From Lytechinus variegatus (lineage: Eukaryota; Echinodermata; Echinoidea; Temnopleuroida; Toxopneustidae): DNA of 64,000 nt. The notes under the pieces were generated by a model, which ran no database searches, was not told where the DNA came from, and was given only the letters and a program-made list of their open reading frames with translations. Of this stretch, positions 44,892-58,700 are shown one piece after another. The DNA lies in contig NC_054741.1 of assembly GCF_018143015.1 (NCBI RefSeq), forward strand, positions 11,434,683-11,498,682. Direction: 5' to 3'. The stretch's first letter is position 1. The number at the start of each line of letters is the position of its first letter. The position numbers and the translations under genes are program-made.

Positions 44892-45298
44892 CAGTGTTGG
44901 GCTCAATAACATGGTATATGTAATTGATCAATCACGTAATTACTTGCATTTTTTTTTTAGTAATTGTAATTGAAAAAGAATCTGACTTTAATCATTGTCA
45001 ATTACTTTTCATTCAATTACTTTAAAATAAACTTGAATATCTAATTTAAGATTTTATTTCATGACCCTTTTCAAGTCAACTACTTCAGCATCAAAGAGAG
45101 TAACAGGCAGGATCCTTGCTATTTAACTTAAACTCTTCATCTTGTAAAGTTTCTCTGTTACTCAGAATTATGTTGAAATGGGTGGTACTTTGTACAGACT
45201 AAAATTGTCTTTTCTTGAAAGTAATTGAAAAAAGTAAATGGTAATTGTAATTTAAAAAAAAATGCAATTTAATTGAAAAGTAATTGAGCCCAATCCTG
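44892..45298. mobile_element. hAT-like MITE rich in GTAATTAC
   Basis: The left end CAGTGTTGGGCTCAATAAC and the right end (reverse complement) CAGGATTGGGCTCAATTAC enclose repeated 'taattac/gtaatt' motifs. The 407-bp body is non-coding. The ends resemble CAG-type hAT termini. The flanking 8-mers do not match convincingly. Confidence 0.6.
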
Positions 45299-46577
45299 CT
45301 GACAAGGGAAATGTATTCCCCCTCTCTCTCTCTCATTTTTCACCGTTTCTCTTTCCCGTTTTCCACATAGTCTGCTGTGCAAACCCTTCACTCGAGTAAA
45401 GGGTCTGAATATGCAGCCTGTATTATGCCTTGTGTACTGGAGACCCTCTCGCTCACAGCAAATTTCTACATGTGCTAGTCTCTGCATCAAGGAGATCTAC
45501 TTGTTTATCAAAGTTTTAACTGGGGTCTGTACATGCAGACCACATTCCACCCCCCTCTTTCTCTCCCTCTCCCTCCCCCTCTCCCCATATCTTTTCTTTG
45601 TTCCTTTATTCCGAAAAGTTTTCTTTTTAATGTCATGGCAATTGTATGGAAAGGTCTTCAGATAGTCTTGGAAATGTGCCTTACAAGCAACACAAAAAAT
45701 GATAAAGTAACAACGTTATTACAGTCCATTGAAATTCAATTTATTGTCAAGATGTATAATTGTGCAGTAGAAAAAATAATACATACATATCATGTGATGA
45801 ACATCTTTGGAAATGTAATAAGAAAACTTTTAAAGTAAAGTTAAGAATTTGATTCTTGGAATCATGATCAATTATCTATTTTAAAAGAATTCACTCTTTT
45901 AATAAGCTGCTCAGATACACATGTATATTAAAAACAAGAATAGAATAAAACATAATAGGATTAGTAGAATGAGCAATCAGAAACTAATAGAAAGCTGCAT
46001 TTTATAATAACCATAACCCTAACAAATTAATATATCTATATATGCTATGCAGTAAAGCAATATTTCTACCTACTGTTTTTCCTTTCCCCTGATATTACAA
46101 GACACACATTGCACAAGCAAACTTGTAATTGTCTTTGAAAAAGTTATAAACATTTCAGTTACATGACAAGTCTCTTCACCTGAGTAACCCTTAAATCAGC
46201 TAAAACAAGGATGAAATTTTATTCAAAGCTCGGGAAATTCAGAAATTTATCTGTCCCACACAGCATTAATTAATATGTCATAGTCATCATACTGGTTATT
46301 CTACAAGAGACCAATGAAAAATGCCTGCATTTCTAACTAATTTTTGACAGAAAATATAAAAGAATACAAATACATATTTATATATATATTTATAAATATC
46401 TAACAAAATGGGAAGACAGTTAGGTGAAGTATATTTATCATTGCGTACATCAACCCTGGATCAAGCAAGCCCCCAAGATGTTGTCGAGGAGAACGAATGT
46501 CCATCGGGTTGGATGTAATTGCAAGTCAATAATACTCAAGAATGTCATCCCACCCCGAGATTATCATTCCTTAATGA
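45299..46577. other. 3' flank of the HYR gene
   Basis: Contains a CT-rich patch (45320-45600). On the minus strand there is an AATAAA at 46218-46223, about 355 nt beyond the stop, a possible polyadenylation signal for the HYR gene. Confidence 0.45.
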
Positions 46578-46795
46578 TTACTGGACAAGGGTGATCTCAT
46601 CGAGTGCTGGCTTGCCAGTTCGTACCGTTGTTCGGAAACGAGGGGCAAGGCAGGCTAGCCCAATGAGTAGGAGGAGGATGGTGAGGACCAGAATGAAGCA
46701 ACCTGCAAGGAAAGCCCAAGATATCAAGGTCTGCTTCCCGATGATCTCCTGAAGTTCGCTGGTCATCTGCTCATCAGTTAATGATTTCATCTCAC
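46578..46795 (-). other. Transmembrane/cytoplasmic-tail exon of the HYR gene
   Basis: Terminal coding exon. A short juxtamembrane helix (LTDEQMTSELQEIIGK) is followed by a hydrophobic run of about 25 residues (WAFLAGCFILVLTILLLLIG...), then a basic stop-transfer RFRTTVRTGK and a tail of about 20 residues ending LDEITLVQ. No kinase or signalling domain. Confidence 0.9.
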
Positions 46796-49700
46796 CTGCA
46801 AATGAAATAGACGATTGATTGATTAAGTTTTTAACGACACTATCAACACGAGTATCAAACATTTTTCCCAAAATATCTACACTATATCCCCAAGATTTCC
46901 TCTTATCAAAAATAATATTAGCAAAATCAAAATGACCAATAATTTAAGATTATAACTATCAGGATAACTCCCTACACTCATGAAAGGTGAGTGAGAAAAA
47001 GAAGTATTATGTCATAAAGAGAGTATTAGTGGGAAATGATATTTCTGCCCTGATTGGAACAATGGAGAGAAAAAAATAACTCGATTGCTTTCATCTTTCA
47101 ATTCAATTAAGGTGCATGGATGTGCATTCCTGCAAACAGACTGCACAGACTAGAAAATAAATGGAATACACGAGGCCGAATTGGAATTTAATTTAAAACA
47201 TCCGTTTCATTTCAGATGGTTTCTGGAACATTGAGAATCTATTGACAATGCCCATCAATAACAATGTACAGCTTAAAAGGTAGTCCATAATTTGTGAACT
47301 AAGAAAGCAGATCATCCTAAGATTCAAAGCTGACAAACAACTTCAGATATGTCGTTTGTCCAAAATCTAGGATGACACTGTTTTGATTCATTGATTTTCG
47401 ACAAAGGCTGCTTTGTCATAAAGGGCTTTTGACAAGAGATTCTAAAAGTTCCAAAAGGCGTCTGCAGAAAGGTTGTGTAAACTCCCTACTCCTAAATTGA
47501 GGACAAAAGGTATCTCTATCTGAAAACAAAATTGTTTTATGCCTGCACTTTGATAGGTTTCAAGGGCAGTAGGGCATAATCCAGAGTACTTGTATTATGT
47601 TTTCATGGTTTTCATTTGAATTATCACTTTCTCATGGGAACAAAATAAATAAATCTATTACACAAACAGAGTCAAAACAGCATTGATTTCTTCGGTTTAT
47701 TGGCAAAACTACATTCCTTGCTTAAACCACAAGGGCTTTCTCTGCCATGCCAGGATAATCATTGATGAATAGAGTACTATTGTCAGTGGCAAATCAATTC
47801 AGTATTTTGAAGCTTACACAGTTAAGATTCTTACTTTTTTCACAATATTTTCCGCTGTATCCAGCTGCACAGTCACAGACAAAAGAAAGGGTGCTTCCTC
47901 TAGGAGTGTGTCGGCATGTTCCATTGCTACCACAGGGGTTGGGTTGGCATGGGTCGAGGACAACAATTTCTGTGAATGTCATTGAAAAATCGTCATGAAA
48001 CTTTCAGCTTTGTCTTTGGAAATGAAAAATTGATAAATATAAAAACAAATAAGCTCAAGTAACCACACATGTACCACACCTGTATCATCATCTTCACCCT
48101 CACTTGGATCTTTATATACATCTTTAACCTCACCTTCATTAATATTTGACAAAAGATAAAAAGAGCAAGATAGCTAAAATACCTTGCACAAGGGCCATGC
48201 CAGGAATCAAACCCCAGACTTCCATGGTGAGGTCAGGCACCTAAGAACACTTCACCCTGCCAACATCTTCATACATATCGCCACCCACACCTTCATGCAT
48301 ATCCTCATCCTCACATATATTTTCATTGTGAACATAACCAACACATACCCTCCACTCATCAAAACCCTCCTCCTCACCCTCATCATCACCTGCACCTTCA
48401 CACATATCCTCCACACTCATCAAAACCCTCACCCACATCGTCACCCACACCTTCACACATATCCTCCACACTCACCAATACCCTCCTCCTCACCTTTATC
48501 ATCACCCACACCTTCACACATATCCTCCACACTCACCAACACCCACATCGTCACCCACACCTTCACACATATCCTCCACACTCATCAAAACCCTCCTCAC
48601 CCACATCATCACCCACACCTTCACACATATCCTCCACACTCATCAAAACCCTCACCCACACCTTCACCTATATCCTCCACACTCACCAATACCCTCCTCC
48701 TCACCTTTATCATCACCCACACCTTCACACATATCCTCCACACTCATCAAAACCCTCCTCCTCACCCACATCATCACCCAAACCTTCACCCACATGTTCG
48801 ATCATCACCTCATCCTCACATTTATCTTAATCCTCACTGACATCCTCATACTAAAACTATCGAACAAGCAACAAAGTTTATTTCTTTCTCTTCTAATCTA
48901 TCTCTGTATGTTCCACAAATTGTAATTAACAGAACTCACCATTCTCACAGATAGGTCCATAAAATCCTGGTTTACAGAAACATATGTTGTTATCATTGTG
49001 ATCCCTCTTACATACGCCGTCATTCAGGCAAGGGCAATCTCCTGAAATTAAATATTTGATAAAGAATTTTCATTTCAATTTCATTGAGTTCACATTGCCA
49101 ATAATGTCATCAGGACAGAATTGCATGCAATGTTGGAGGGTAAATGTATGAAAGTTCCAAGAAAGTCTTAATACATATACATGATTATATTTGTTGTAAT
49201 TAATGGTCTGTATAATTTGAATAGCAAACCAATGCACTTACTTGTGTAATGTACACAAACATTTTTCTCATTAAAATATTTCTATCATAAGCATCACATT
49301 AAAAAACAGTCTGTTTGCATAGATCAAAAAATATTTTACCTGCATTCATATCAAGTGATAAAGAGCAAAAACAGACAGTTGAGTAAAGTCCCTTGATTGA
49401 AGTACTGCAATGATTAAAGCGTAAGGTGTAAAAAACCCATAGAGTCTTACCAGAGAGAGAAACTGCTACTTTTTAATACAATTATTCATCCATCATTAAA
49501 ATGTACCAGGGCCCCCATTAAAAAAACTTGCTTTCTATAAATATTCATGGAAATCAATGACTACTTTCCTCTTAACCAATCACATGGCAGGATTTCAGTA
49601 GCTTGTAAAATTCCATTAATGACATGTTTGATAAAAAAGGGCCTAGAACTACATCAACACTTACCAGTCATAGAAATATCCTCTGCCTCCCTACGCCTTC

Positions 49701-52700
49701 TGCCAACAGCTGTAGAAACGAAAAACAAGAAATGAATTTACTTCTGTTTCATAATTGCTTTAGGTTTCCCACTTCTAAATGTCACTTTAAAAGAACATAA
49801 TATGACTTTGGAATTTGAGAAAATATAAAGCAATTTTTTCAATATATTTAACTAAGCCTAAGATTTAACATTCATTTTACGACTTAGTCTACAGGAAAAA
49901 AGACATCCATTTCATCAGCATGTGAATAACCATCTTCAATGAGTTAATTTACAAAGATGATGGAATGCAATGTATTCTAACTAAAATTCAAAATGATTTT
50001 TACATACTATATCTCTAGTGAAATCGCAAATTGAATTTCATATACATATCCAAAGAAAAGTGAAATGAAATGCAGTCTTCTGGTAGATTAGAAACAGTTA
50101 ACAACTGGGGTGCAGAAAGGCCTAATATCAAACTCAAACTTTGTAGAAGGTAGAAGGGAATGAATTGAAACAGCAATATCACAACATATGAAGACACGGA
50201 AAGTAGAGAAATTGGACAAAAAAGTTCAAGAATGCAGAATAAGCAGGAAAAGAGATGAACGACTTAGAAAATTGTGCATGATGTATTGAAGGCATCCCAA
50301 AGTACATGTGTGACTGAATTGAGTACTTTAGTACATTTATGAAAGGAAAATATTGGGAGGTGGGCATCATACTAACAGGGATGATGGGGGAATTATTGCT
50401 CCTGAATCTGAATCATGCATTCCTTTTTGTTGCTTGATTAGAGGATTGTGATTGTTTTCAATCACAACCATAAAATGCAATTAAAAACAAAAGTTGAAAT
50501 TATTATCATACGCTTATAAACAACAATATCAGAGTAAGATCGCTTTTTGACGCATGCACTGCAAGACAAATATATACATTTCATCTAATATTTCTCAAAA
50601 CATTTCCTCTGAAAATACTTAAACCTTTTTGTTTGTTTAGTGCAGTATTCTTATTGCAGAGTGCTTGTATGGGCAATTAACAGTTCATATCGCTTTGAAA
50701 TAAACTGTTCCTATTTTACATGCTTCAGCTTGTTGTTGACTATATTGGTACATGGGCACTACCAGTGATAAATGTATAGTTTACAGACCTTGTGCTAATA
50801 TAATCTCAACATTTTGAATATCATCCCATTTCAAAATAATGATTTTCCATCACCACAGGGTTTTCCTTATGTTATCTTTAATCATATGTTGGGAAGGGAA
50901 TATATATAAAAATACAGAAAAACAGGTACATACTGAGAGCTGTCAGATAGGAAGGGGAGAGAGAAAAAAAGGAGACACAGAAATGAAAAGTGAGAAAATG
51001 CTGTTCTCGACATATCAAACAAAAGAAATGAAAAAATTATTGCTTTGCTCATTTAAAGACATTTGTGAAGCACATAACTATTTGAACACCGGGCAAGCAG
51101 TATGTGATATAAAATTGAAATGTCATCTCGACAGTCATATGAAAAAATTGGATACTGTTCTTGACACAGCAGATGTAATTTGCTGGATTACAAATGTCAT
51201 TTTGAATCAGATTCCTAGTAAATAGAAAGATGCCAGTCTGAAGAAAATACACAACTGACAGACTATCAGAAAAACACTACTTGTTTCAAGTGTCAGGAAA
51301 AAAGAAATCTTATGAAAGTACTGGTAAACACAAACCAGCAATGTTTTTTGAAGAATCTGATAATAAATGTGCTTCAAAGAAAACAAATCAGAATTTAAAG
51401 AGAAAACTTAAGTGGAAAAAAGAACTGAAGGGATAGGGAAGCACTGCACCCACATTCAAGCAACCTGCAATAAAGACTGCATTTCAACCAGTTTTGGGTT
51501 TTATTATTTTACAATTTTGGTACTATCGTATCAACAGCGCACCTTGTGGTAAGCAGAGGTACGTGTCAGCACTGTAGAAGCATTGTTCATCTACCGGACA
51601 AGGGTTGCTGTCACAAGGTGTATTTTCTGGAATGGGTATGGAAGAACATGAAAATATAATGTGATAAAAAACAAAGTAAAGATCTAGAGATAGCCAATGA
51701 ATACAAAGGGGTTCATAAACCATTCTTTTGTAATTAATCATAGACAAAACATAAAAAAAGGTTAACAAAAAACGAAAAAACACCACCAAACATGTCGCAT
51801 TTGTTGCAGGTATTGAACCATATCTAACATCCAATAATTTTAAAGGATTTTGCCTATTGCTCATAGAAAATAGAATAGGCATTATAGAGTGAAGTGGGAT
51901 TTAGAATGAAAAGTTACACACAAATGACCACCATGTACAGTACAGGCACATTAACCAACTGCTAAATGTATTAATGGAAAGAATTCAGGGATGGCATTTG
52001 TTTATTCTTAAATATTGTAGAAGCCTGTAATGAAGAATACTTTTCAACTGTTTTAAAAAAGTGATCATAGAAAAATTTCTTTCTCTCAAATATGTTTAGT
52101 TCTCTCTAGGCCAGATTTCAGTACACACCAATTAAAGAGCAATGTGAATTTTTGAGGAATGCTATTAAAGGCATCACAAAAACCTTAAGGAATAATCTAA
52201 AACAATTTCGAAAATATGGATAAGTGTAATGTGGAAAATACCCAGCCCAGTGTTTGGTACAGAAAGTCAATGATTCCATGCCAGTTCACTGAGACAAAAG
52301 GAAATTAGCTAGTCTACACACAACAGAGCATTTTTTTTCTAAATCCAACTTTTGTACCACATTTTTATAGTTCATCAAAGCTATTTCAGTAGTTATGTTA
52401 CTTTATTTTGCATGGATAGGGAACATTATTATGGCTATGGTGGACAGGTTTTTGATGACTCTAATTAATTTTAAAAGGCTTTGGCAATAAATCCTACAGT
52501 CAGATCTGATGAGAAATTTGATGTGTCCAAAAGACACAGATGCCCCCGGTTAACACGATCTGAAATTCATTCAATATGATTGAACTTAATATCATGTAGA
52601 AATCAATATGCATATATATTTAATTAAGACAAATTAAGACCTTTGAACCAACTTCAAAGGTCCTTTGAACTGCTGACTCCTCATTCACACATAGTCTGTA

Positions 52701-55700
52701 TTTTGGTGTCATCTACCTACATACCAATTTTTTTTTTAATCCATTAAATATTTTTCAAATTATTGCACGGAATCCAAGTGGGGGGACGGACAGACCAAGC
52801 TAATGAACAAAACAAAACAAGCTAATAGACAATTGCATACAATAATTACCCTTTATATATCAAACTCCCATCAGTCAATACTCATATTTTACTTCACAAA
52901 CAGCTCAAACCATGATAATTTTTTAGCATTAATGTAAAACACCAAAACCGAAGTGATCTATGCAGGGTAGGGTGTACATCATTTTTGGGATTACCATTAA
53001 AAAAAAAAGCAGTTAATATTAGAACGTAGCAGAGTGCAGTATGACAACACAAAAATATGGAAAGGGGGTGACCGCAGTTAGACAGGAAGTTCCAAAGCTT
53101 ACAAACCTGTGACAGTCACATCAAATGCACAGATGGCAAAATTGTTGCTGGTGTCGGTGAAGGTGTAGGTCACAGTGGTTGTTCCAAGCACAAAGGCATC
53201 CCCTGGTGAATTAGTCCTTGTTACAGTCACAGCGGAGTTATCAGTGGCAGATGGCTCCACCCATGTTGCTACCTGTGTCCCATCAAGCCCGATGTCTGTG
53301 ATGGTAATATCTTCAGGGCAGCCCGTGATGACAGGATCAGTGTTGTCCGTGGTAGAGGTTGCTAGAAACAAGAATGTTATGAAACAGGTGAATTCCTGGT
53401 TTGTTTTTAATTGTCTTAAATACTATCAATGAAAGAATGATCAATGCTCATATGCATATTGGATAATGTACAGAAATCAAAATAAAATAAATAAAAAAAT
53501 TGACTCTCTATTTATTGAATTGTTAAAATTATTTCCCAATATTTGACATAATAAGATGAAATATTGGTAACAGTAAGTGTGCAAATCTAGATGTTTAACC
53601 TCTCTAATTTATTGCTCTAACCAGTTAGCCACTGAATTCTGTCATTCCTGTAGGCTCCGTACAGGAATTCCCCCTAATTCCAGTAGGCAACCAATGGAAC
53701 TGAAACTTCTGTGAAATCATGACACTAAATTGTACTATGATGATGGTACATATACTGGCGATAGTGAATGACAGATAAATTCTGGATGATTTTCACCTAT
53801 GATCTAACAGCATTGCAATGCCTCCCCTAATTTTTTTCAAACCTCTTCTAAGTATGCTGAAAGAACTGATCGTTATTGATCAATTGTGTCTAAACATGAC
53901 TGGTAAAATGGGTGACTGTGTACAGCTAGTAAATTCTACATAATTCAATAACCTTATACTTCTTTAATGATGATCTTTGTAATTTGATTGACACTGTCTA
54001 GATAATTTTTGGCAATGATCAACAAGCCATGCATTCTGTGCAACCATACAGATGAAGCACTGTACATGTAGTTATTATTTCATCAAATAGATCTGTTGAA
54101 GAATAGAGGTGGTAAGATGGTATCCTGTGGAACTGCAAATGAAGTTATATATACCTTACACACACTAACAAAGTGTCAGACCATGATAATGATGGCATCT
54201 GCAATACAGACCCAAAGGAAATAATACAATAACAGGAAATAAAAGGGTGGATAAAAATGATTTTAATTAAATGAAAAAATTAATGAATAGTGAAGTTCAT
54301 GATCTAGTTCAGATGCACAGTTGGAACTAGGAAAACAAGCAGACTGTGTTATAGACACTACATGTAGAGTATAAATTTGGGGGAGAAGAATCACAAAAAT
54401 GTAAAAAATAAAGATGTTTTGAAGATTGAAAGATGGAAGAAAGGTAGAAAAGATACCAATGAAACTCTTTTTGAGACATGAATTAGAACCATATGAAGAT
54501 GACAAGAAAATGGAATTTCCTAATTTCTTTCAAAGATTGTTGTAATTGTTTCTTTATACTTAATGGAAATGATCATACATCCATGGACTTTATCCAACAT
54601 TGATTAAAATCAGTAAAGCCATTATACTTAACTAAAGCTATTATTAATGTACTCAAGCTTTAGGTTTATTGAGCATGGGCAAGCATATTTTCCAAGTAAT
54701 CCAACAAGGAACACTTTATTTGTACAAAGCATTTTAGAATGTCTCATAAGTACAGGATGAGAGAAGGAAAGAGTCAGACAGGTTATACTCACAAACAACA
54801 ACATTAAATGTGCACTGTGCGGAAGTGCCAGAACTACTAGTGAAGGAATAAGTAACGGGGGTGACCCCAATCGAGAAAACGGTTCCAGGTGTGGCTGTTG
54901 AAACTACCATGACCACACCACCTGCTGGGTCAATGGCGGTAGGCTCAATCCACATGACCGGCACGCTGGACATGCCTTCAGGTATAGTTTCAATGATATC
55001 ACTCGGACATCCCGTTATTGTGGGTGGAGTGTTAGCAGATGCTAGTAGTAGAAAAGAACATTTTAAAGTGGAGCTTGAATTCTGGGGGTGGTGGAAACAC
55101 ATACTTTGGGGGCTTTATATATTTTGTTAAGTCCATCAGATAGAAAGTAGAAAAATGCCCCAAAGTAACAAATACTCTCTGAATGACCTCATATTGGCTC
55201 CAAAAGGGAAACTTAATAGTCAAGAACATCATGCGATAGTTACATTTTTTTAATTATCAACAATCACATTTGAGGTGATATATACATGTAGTACATGCTT
55301 GTTAATTTCAATGTGGTCATTTGTTTCACTGATCGGAAAACGAGATCAATGGAAAATATCCCTATTCAGAGAAGAGTGACAGATAAAAGGCAGAACTTTC
55401 TCATATCAATTATCTATTCCAGCTAGAAAGAAAAATAAATGACACTTCAAATAAATACACAAAGAAATTTTAATTTAATTAGTCGAAATGTGTATTTTTC
55501 TCAACTGCAGTTTTAAAGTCGGCCACCCTGTCATTAGGAACCTAAACAAAACTCTGTGTTGCAACTTCAAGCAGGAATCTTTACAAAGCATCTTTCACAG
55601 CAACACTGCCACATTCTGAATTGTTAGTCTATACAGGATTAGAGATGAAAAAATACTTGTGGAATACTTGCTGGAAGGTGCGGCCAGAATTTCATTCAGA

Positions 55701-58700
55701 TGCCTCATTCCTGATATGGGTCAAGATATTCAGACAATAAAAGGATAACAAAATTCTGGAAATATGGTGCAGGTCAAGTGGGACTTACCAACAATGACAT
55801 TGAATGTGCAGAAAGCATCATTTCCTGCTTGATCTGTGAATGTATAGGTGACCTGAGTACTTCCGAGACCAAAGAGGCTTCCAGGGGCATTTGTCGTTGT
55901 GAAGGTCACAGCAGAAACTTCATCAGTTGCTGTTGGTGGAACCCAGGACACAGCAGTGCTGGAGACTCCTGCTTGTACAGTAACTGTGATACCAGGAGGA
56001 CATCCACTGATGACTGGAGGGGTCTGGTCAACACTGGAAGCTGTGATGGATAGAATCATTATATTTTTCAAATCCCAAAGAATTAAAAAAATCAAGAGTA
56101 CTATACGCAGTAATTCCAGATATTGGGACAGTTTCCTGAAAGTTGTTAGCACAAACTCACGGTTTCATAGGATTAGCCCCAGAGGCCTGTACAAATCTCA
56201 AATTCAGTCAGCCCTGACAGTGGTCACCAATCTAATATTGATAAAACACCCCCTAGATCTGCAGAATTAAGACAAATGTCGGTGTTCTCTGCAAGAGAGA
56301 TGGCTTCTTTTCCTGGCTACTCATAGTGGATCTAAGTAGCTTGATGGAAATACTGATCTATAGAGCATCCTCGTTTTGTGAAAGGTTTGTAAGATAACAA
56401 CACTTCTAACTTCTCATTTTCGCAATACCTCGTACAAACCTCACATCAAAACTACCAACTTACCAGTCAGTGTGACAGTGAAGGTGCAGATATCAAAATT
56501 GCCAGAAGCATCAGTAAATGTGTAAGTAACATCTGTTGAGGTTCCCACTGCAAAACTAGTTCCAGGTGCTGCGGTTCGAGTTCTAGTCACTGCACTGGTT
56601 TCATCTACTGCAGTTGGCTCGGTCCAGGTCAACGGAATGCTAGTGGTTCCAGCAGGAACAGTGAGGTCAATATCATTGGGACAGCCACTGATCACAGGGG
56701 GTGTGTTATCTACTACAGTTTGTCCTGAAACAAGAGAAGGAAATGTCAGTATTGTTTATTGTGAGGTCAATATCGTTGGGACAGCCACTGATCACAGGTG
56801 GTGTGTTATCTACTACAGTTTGTCCTGAAACAAGAGAAGGAAATGTCAGTATTGTTTATTGTTATTTTATAGCATTTTACTTAGTATTTTACTTAGCATT
56901 TTACCTGGCTAAGGAAAATGGTTAAACTTGTATTCACATGTGGCTAGTTTAATTCATCAAGCCAAATTTTAGAAAAATACTTATAACCCTTGCGACATCA
57001 TTAAGCTTAAGCCAAATAATGTGCAATGCATGTATTGCTCATTATTATCTTAATTCATGTACTGCACTCTTTTGAAATATTGAATTAAATACTTAAAATT
57101 TCAGGCTTCAGTATTGAATTTAATACTGGCCCTGTTCATTATCTTGTAATCCACCAGGAATGGGTGTCACAATTAGGAAAGTGATAGGTCTCTTGCTGTA
57201 AAGAAAACTTATTTGAGCTTTGAATTCCATTAGAGTAATGGGTTATTAGCCTCAGTAGAAAAGTAAGGATAACAATAGGATAATATTGCAGATGGAATCC
57301 CGACCATGTAATGTTAAAATCGCCCCCATCTCTCGACTGAAGTGTAGCTCATTCTCATATTTAATTTCCTTTGTTTATAACAAATATTAATTCCAAGCAT
57401 ACTACAATGCTATTATAGGGGTACTCCAGGCTGACAATATTTATATTTGAATAAATAAGAGTAAAATTCACAAAGGAAAATGCTGAAAATTTCATCAAAA
57501 TCTGATAACAAATAGCAAAGTTATTGAATTTTAAAGTTTAGCAATATATTGTGAAAACACATGCACGTCATCATTAAAATTCATTTGGTGGGTTGATGAT
57601 GTCACATCCCCACTTTTATTTTTCTTTTGTTATTACGTGAAATTATAACTGTTTAATTTTTTCATACATGTATAAATGAAGTGTCTCCCTTGTTACGAAA
57701 AATAAGTTGCAGCAATTAAATGTCTAATGCACTAAATCACTTGTCGATCCATTTTTTTTTGGTCCTCGAAGGAAAATTAATTAGCCTAATTCTATATAAT
57801 ATAATACATAAGAACAAACATCATCAGTTTGCTCATTTAATATTTATGAAGACATGCCAGGACCTGTTTCACCAGAAGTATGAAAAATCATTAAAATGCC
57901 AGAGTTTTGATATCCGTTGTCAGATTTTTATCAAATTGTCAGTGTTTTGTTTGTCTTTTTTTCCTTTATCTGTTCAATCTTATTATTTTCAGCCTGAAGT
58001 ACCCCTTTAATGCATGTCTCTGAAATGACCACTAAGACAATTGCCCAACAGCCTGTGTATAACATGTACTCCATTTACAGCAATCCCTCAGTATAACTTC
58101 AGAGAGAGAGAGAAAGAGAGAAATTCAGGTAAAATGACCCCTCTGCAATAGTAGTTATCAATAACAGTAAGTGACAAGACACAGATCTCACCTGTGATGG
58201 TTATAGTAAAGATACAGAAGGCATTGTTTCCTGCAGCATCTGTGAAAGTATAGCTGACAAGGTTCTCGCCAAGGCCAAAGCTGTCTCCTGGTGATGCAGT
58301 CTGGGAGACGGTGACAGCACTGGTTTCATCTACAGCGGTAGGTTCGGTCCAGACCACAGGGACGCTAGTCACTCCGGCACCAACATTCAAGGTGATAGGA
58401 TTTGGGCAGTTGCTCACCACAGGAATAGTGTTGTCAACGCTTGCTGTAAGATTTTAAATTAATTTCAAATAATGGAACATTCAGATGTCAATAAATAATA
58501 TACATGTTTCTAAGATTTTGAGTTCACATATGAAATCAGTGACTGTTAATAATGTAATGACTTTGGTTTCCCATTTTCTGAAATTAAAATTATTTTTTTC
58601 TTAACATCAGTCTGTGCTCTTCCTTGAGAGGAACAAAACATATGATAGAGCAATTGCAAAAACAAGAAATCTTTAAAAGACACCATCAATTTCCCATGCA

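Noticed and set aside
48184-48840. 218-codon open frame on the plus strand, the longest in the window
   Set aside because: It is the translation of a minisatellite (H/P/T/I repeats) in an intron of a gene on the other strand.
50839-51225. 128-codon plus-strand open frame in an HYR-gene intron
   Set aside because: Low-complexity K/E-rich start, no recognisable domain, and antisense to the host intron.
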